A stretch of DNA of 34,215 nucleotides from Cruorifilaria tuberocauda (Eukaryota; Nematoda; Chromadorea; Rhabditida; Onchocercidae): the NCBI GenBank assembly GCA_013365365.1, contig JABVXU010000565.1, positions 1-34,215 on the forward strand, written 5' to 3'. This document shows, piece after piece, positions 32,167 to 34,215 of the stretch. Each line of letters starts with the position of its first letter. Within the stretch, counting starts at the first letter, position 1. The notes beneath the pieces were generated by a model. It had not been told where the DNA came from. It saw nothing but the letters and a program-made list of their open reading frames with translations, and ran no database searches. Made by a program: the position numbers and the translations under genes.

Positions 32167-32343
32167 ATGGAACGAATTAAAAGTGAGAATGAGCAGAATG
32201 AATTGACTGAGGAATGGAGTAAAATTTCGATTATCTTTGATCGCTTTTTTTTTTACTGTATTTTTTTACTCACCGCTATTGCTACGTGTTTTTTGCTAAT
32301 AGCTCCACGTTTCAGCTATCGAGATCTTGATATGAATCTGTAA
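32167..32343 (+). pseudogene. Channel pseudogene exon: TM4 and C-terminus, still open
   Basis: It follows TTTTTTCAG and is open for 58 codons to TAA. LTEEWSKISIIFDRFFFYC matches the (E/D)-x-W-(K)-x2-A-x-V-x-DR-x-F pattern that precedes TM4, and the helix continues IFLLTAIATCFLLIAP, ending in the family's typical AP. This exon shows no lesion, unlike the 5' exons. Confidence 0.85.
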
Positions 32344-32349
32344 ATTTTT

Positions 32350-33200
32350 TGAGATATTATGTATTAAACTGAAATCGATAAGTTTAATAAGTTAATAACT
32401 TAATAGTTTAATAATTTAATTAAAATTAATGACAAAAAATTAAGTTATTAAAAGAGAAAAGAATACTTTTATTAGTCGAATATAGCTTTGTATTTAAAGG
32501 AAATAAAATAAGTTTACTTATTCTCTAGAATTTTATTCATTCTTAAATTCAATTCGATATTGAATCCGTTGTGCATGTATTCTTGCGAATGTCAAAGTTC
32601 ATCTGTCAGTATGATTTGTAAATTTGAGATGAAGCAGAACCATCCAGTACAGTACTCAGTTACAGTACTTCAACCATTACGCAACGTATATATCTCTAAA
32701 GGCTCAGAAGAAGTAATGTTAGAATTGATAGATAGAAAATGAGTAAGAGACTTGGATCAATCATAAAGTCACGTGAAATGATTTCACGCATATCGTTTTT
32801 TTTTCAAAACTTGACGTCACTAATTAATTTGTAAGATAGACAGAAAATTCCATGAACATAAAAGAAATGACGTAAGTGGGTACACGTATCTGACGTGCGA
32901 AAAAATAACTGTCAGCAAAGTTTATTAACAGTTATCAATATTACTTTGTAACGACTGAAATACACTTTTGCATTTTACTTTATGGCAAATGTACTAATTC
33001 AATCAACAAACACTTACTGTTGACGAGACAAAAGTGCCAACGTGCAATTTGCATAAATATAACGAAATGATCAAAAGATTATTAGATTGATATCTCTTCC
33101 TGCTTTCTGACAAATACCAATCTGTCCATTGTTGACATCGATGACTGATTAATTCTATGGATCAGGGTCTCGATCCTGACCTGTGATCCTTCTGTGATTT
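32350..33200. other. Intergenic DNA with the ACGT cluster
   Basis: Apart from the sites above I see no supported exon. A 60-codon plus-strand frame at 32560-32742 has a few cysteines but no splice context or recognisable motif. Confidence 0.4.
32502..32507 (+). terminator. AATAAA after the channel pseudogene
   Basis: GGAAATAAAATAAG lies about 160 nt past the TAA of the TM4 exon. It is a plausible former poly(A) signal. Confidence 0.35.
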
Positions 33201-33204
33201 CTAC

Positions 33205-34215
33205 ATTCTAACCGGTTACGCAAAGAAACAGCTCCGAAGCCTCATTTGGCCATTTATTTTTTGGAAGTCGTTTTTGTTTCAAAAATGACTGATGCATCGC
33301 CAAGTCTGAAATACGTCCAGAAGTAATTGTTTTCATCAAAGCAAGCAAAATGCTTTTGATGCATTTTACTCAAACTTTTACAAAAACTTTTTACGACTCA
33401 ATCTGAGAAAATCGATAAATTAACTTTGAGTTACATGAATTTAGGAATTTATACAAGTAATTTCAAAACTTCTAATAAAGATATGCATAATATATCTGAT
33501 CTCTGTCTTTCTAGTATTAATGATAACTTTTCTCTATCTTTCTGATCACCACTGATTAGCAATCCGTTTATCATTGGCACCGTTGATATGTCAAGACTGA
33601 TATGAATTCTGAATGCTCTACGCGAACTTCATGAACAGCTTCGACCTGTCTGGATTGTATGATTCCGTCTTGAGTGAATGATAAGTCTGATCAATAGTCT
33701 AAATGTATTTGACCGTTTCCATTGGTAGAAGCTGCTCGTGGAATGGCGGTGATCCGTCTAATCATTTTTTGGATGTCATCCCGGGATGACAATGTGTATC
33801 GATAGTGATGGATCTAAATTTCACGAAAGATGAATCAGAACACTAACAAGGTCATTTCATGAATTAATGAACTCTAATCCTCAATATAACTCATCTCTGA
33901 GTAATAAAATTCCATGAAATAGAATAGCATGGAAATATTTCTCCCATCTTAACTCAACGGAATTATTGATGAAATAAAATACGAATTCATAAATCGGAAC
34001 TTCTGATCAGAACTCTCAGCATTCCGTATTCTGATTTTTTCGAATACGTGTGAAGGCTCGGGTTTTAATGGATTTCGCTAAAACGTTATAATATAATTGA
34101 GCGGAAGTTAAGATATTGATCAATCACTGATTACCTTCCGATGCTCCTCGTTTGTTGTGGCTGATCTCGAATTTGGAGACTGACTTGACCTTTGAGATCG
34201 ACTCTATTTATTTCC
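33205..34215 (-). CDS. Probable minus-strand exons of a gene cut by the right edge
   Basis: This region is visibly less AT-rich than the rest of the window and has exon-like blocks on the minus strand. Block A, 34215-34135, is open to a donor AAG|GTAATC and in one frame is Arg/Ser-rich (RSRSQRSSQSPNSRS). A 57-nt intron ends in TTTTAG. Block B, 34077-33983, continues in the same frame: RNPLKPEPSHVFEKIRIRNA and on, to a GTATTT donor. Block C, 33813-33574, follows AAATTTAG and is open for 80 codons except one TGA (33691-33693), reading SRDDIQKMIRRITAIPRAAS before it and IIQSRQVEAVHEVRVEHSE after. Block D, about 33310-33215, follows TTTCAG (LAMHQSFLKQKRLPKNKWPN). Phases of A to B agree, B to C do not, so the model is incomplete or the gene is damaged. 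I do not recognise the product. Confidence 0.35.

Larger units (their letters stand above)
27572..32343 (+). pseudogene. Broken nicotinic acetylcholine receptor-type Cys-loop channel gene
   Basis: Blocks in order: possible first exon 27572-27716; 28248-28429 (N-terminal helix and first strands); 29617-29775 (loop D/A region); about 29836 or 29900 to 30028 (TM2); possible loop pieces near 31390-31430 and 31585-31701; 32167-32343 (TM4 and stop). Intact versions form pentameric ligand-gated channels in the plasma membrane. The best pieces are [59 protein letters not shown] with [10 protein letters not shown], and LTEEWSKISIIFDRFFFYC. Breaks seen: TGA at 28367-28369 where an Arg (NY-x4-RPV) is usual; TGA at 29667-29669 where a Trp is usual; a frameshift near 29641; a 10-bp tandem duplication at 29675-29694; a frameshift between 29731 and 29747. 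About 140 codons from just after LYN to TM1, Cys-loop included, have no room. Neuronal or muscle subtype cannot be told. Confidence 0.85.
32017..32900. promoter_or_regulatory. Cluster of ACGT-core sites
   Basis: TCACGTGA occurs twice (32084-32091, 32769-32776), with a further CACGTG at 32017-32022 and a perfect CRE palindrome TGACGTCA at 32812-32819. Other ACGT cores lie at about 32003, 32073, 32096, 32868, 32886 and 32894. CGTGAAATGATTTCACG (32772-32788) is itself a perfect inverted repeat. TCACGTGA is the known target of MiT/TFEB-type factors (HLH-30 in C. elegans) and TGACGTCA of CREB/ATF factors. Function here is inferred from motif density only. Confidence 0.35.

Noticed and set aside
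32560..32742. 60-codon plus-strand frame with three cysteines
   Set aside because: No splice signal, no signal peptide, and nothing similar in the neighbouring exons. It comes after the channel pseudogene's stop.

Overview
The window is very AT-rich eukaryotic DNA with small exons, T-rich introns that start GT and usually end in TTTCAG, TTTAG or TTACAG, and AATAAA poly(A) signals. Gene content points to a nematode: a secreted protein built of lustrin-type cysteine-rich repeats with an EB-like module, and an FMRFamide-like neuropeptide precursor whose two peptides resemble those of C. elegans flp-25. Base composition, and the many small satellites, would fit a filarial (spirurid) worm. That placement is an inference, not something the sequence proves.

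Layout. 1-2600: T-rich DNA with a perfect 35-nt palindrome and no gene I can support. 2600-6330: diverged long duplicated units, overlapped at 5229-5297 by a minus-strand terminal exon with its own poly(A) signal; two more phase-compatible minus-strand exons lie at 7830-7874 and 8710-8783. 9662-20437 (+): a 14-exon gene for a predicted 675-residue secreted cysteine-rich protein. The 14 exons keep one frame and sum to 2028 nt, and introns 4 to 13 are all phase 1. 20438-23321: intergenic, with an 83-bp direct repeat, a GA tract and a minisatellite just before the next gene. 23322-24664 (+): two-exon flp-25-like precursor, 108 residues. 24665-27571: intergenic, nothing supported. 27572-32343 (+): a broken nicotinic-receptor-type Cys-loop channel gene. 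Its N-terminal segment, loop D/A region, TM2 and TM4 are recognisable, but there are in-frame stops, frameshifts, a 10-bp tandem duplication, and the Cys-loop to TM1 segment is missing. 32343-34215: ACGT-core (E-box/CRE) sites, then less AT-rich DNA with probable minus-strand exons running off the right edge.

The most unusual element is at 18230-18777. Eleven 50-bp tandem copies of an intron-exon boundary (the 3' end of intron 11 plus the first 32 nt of exon 12) give twelve successive 3' splice sites before one real exon, several followed by a consensus 5' splice site. It is a ready-made field of decoy or poison mini-exons. A decayed second copy of the start of exon 11, and two in-frame stop codons that overlap splice donors (exons 6 and 13), suggest that splicing of this gene is unusually changeable.

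All gene models come from reading the sequence by eye. No search, alignment program or transcript evidence was used.
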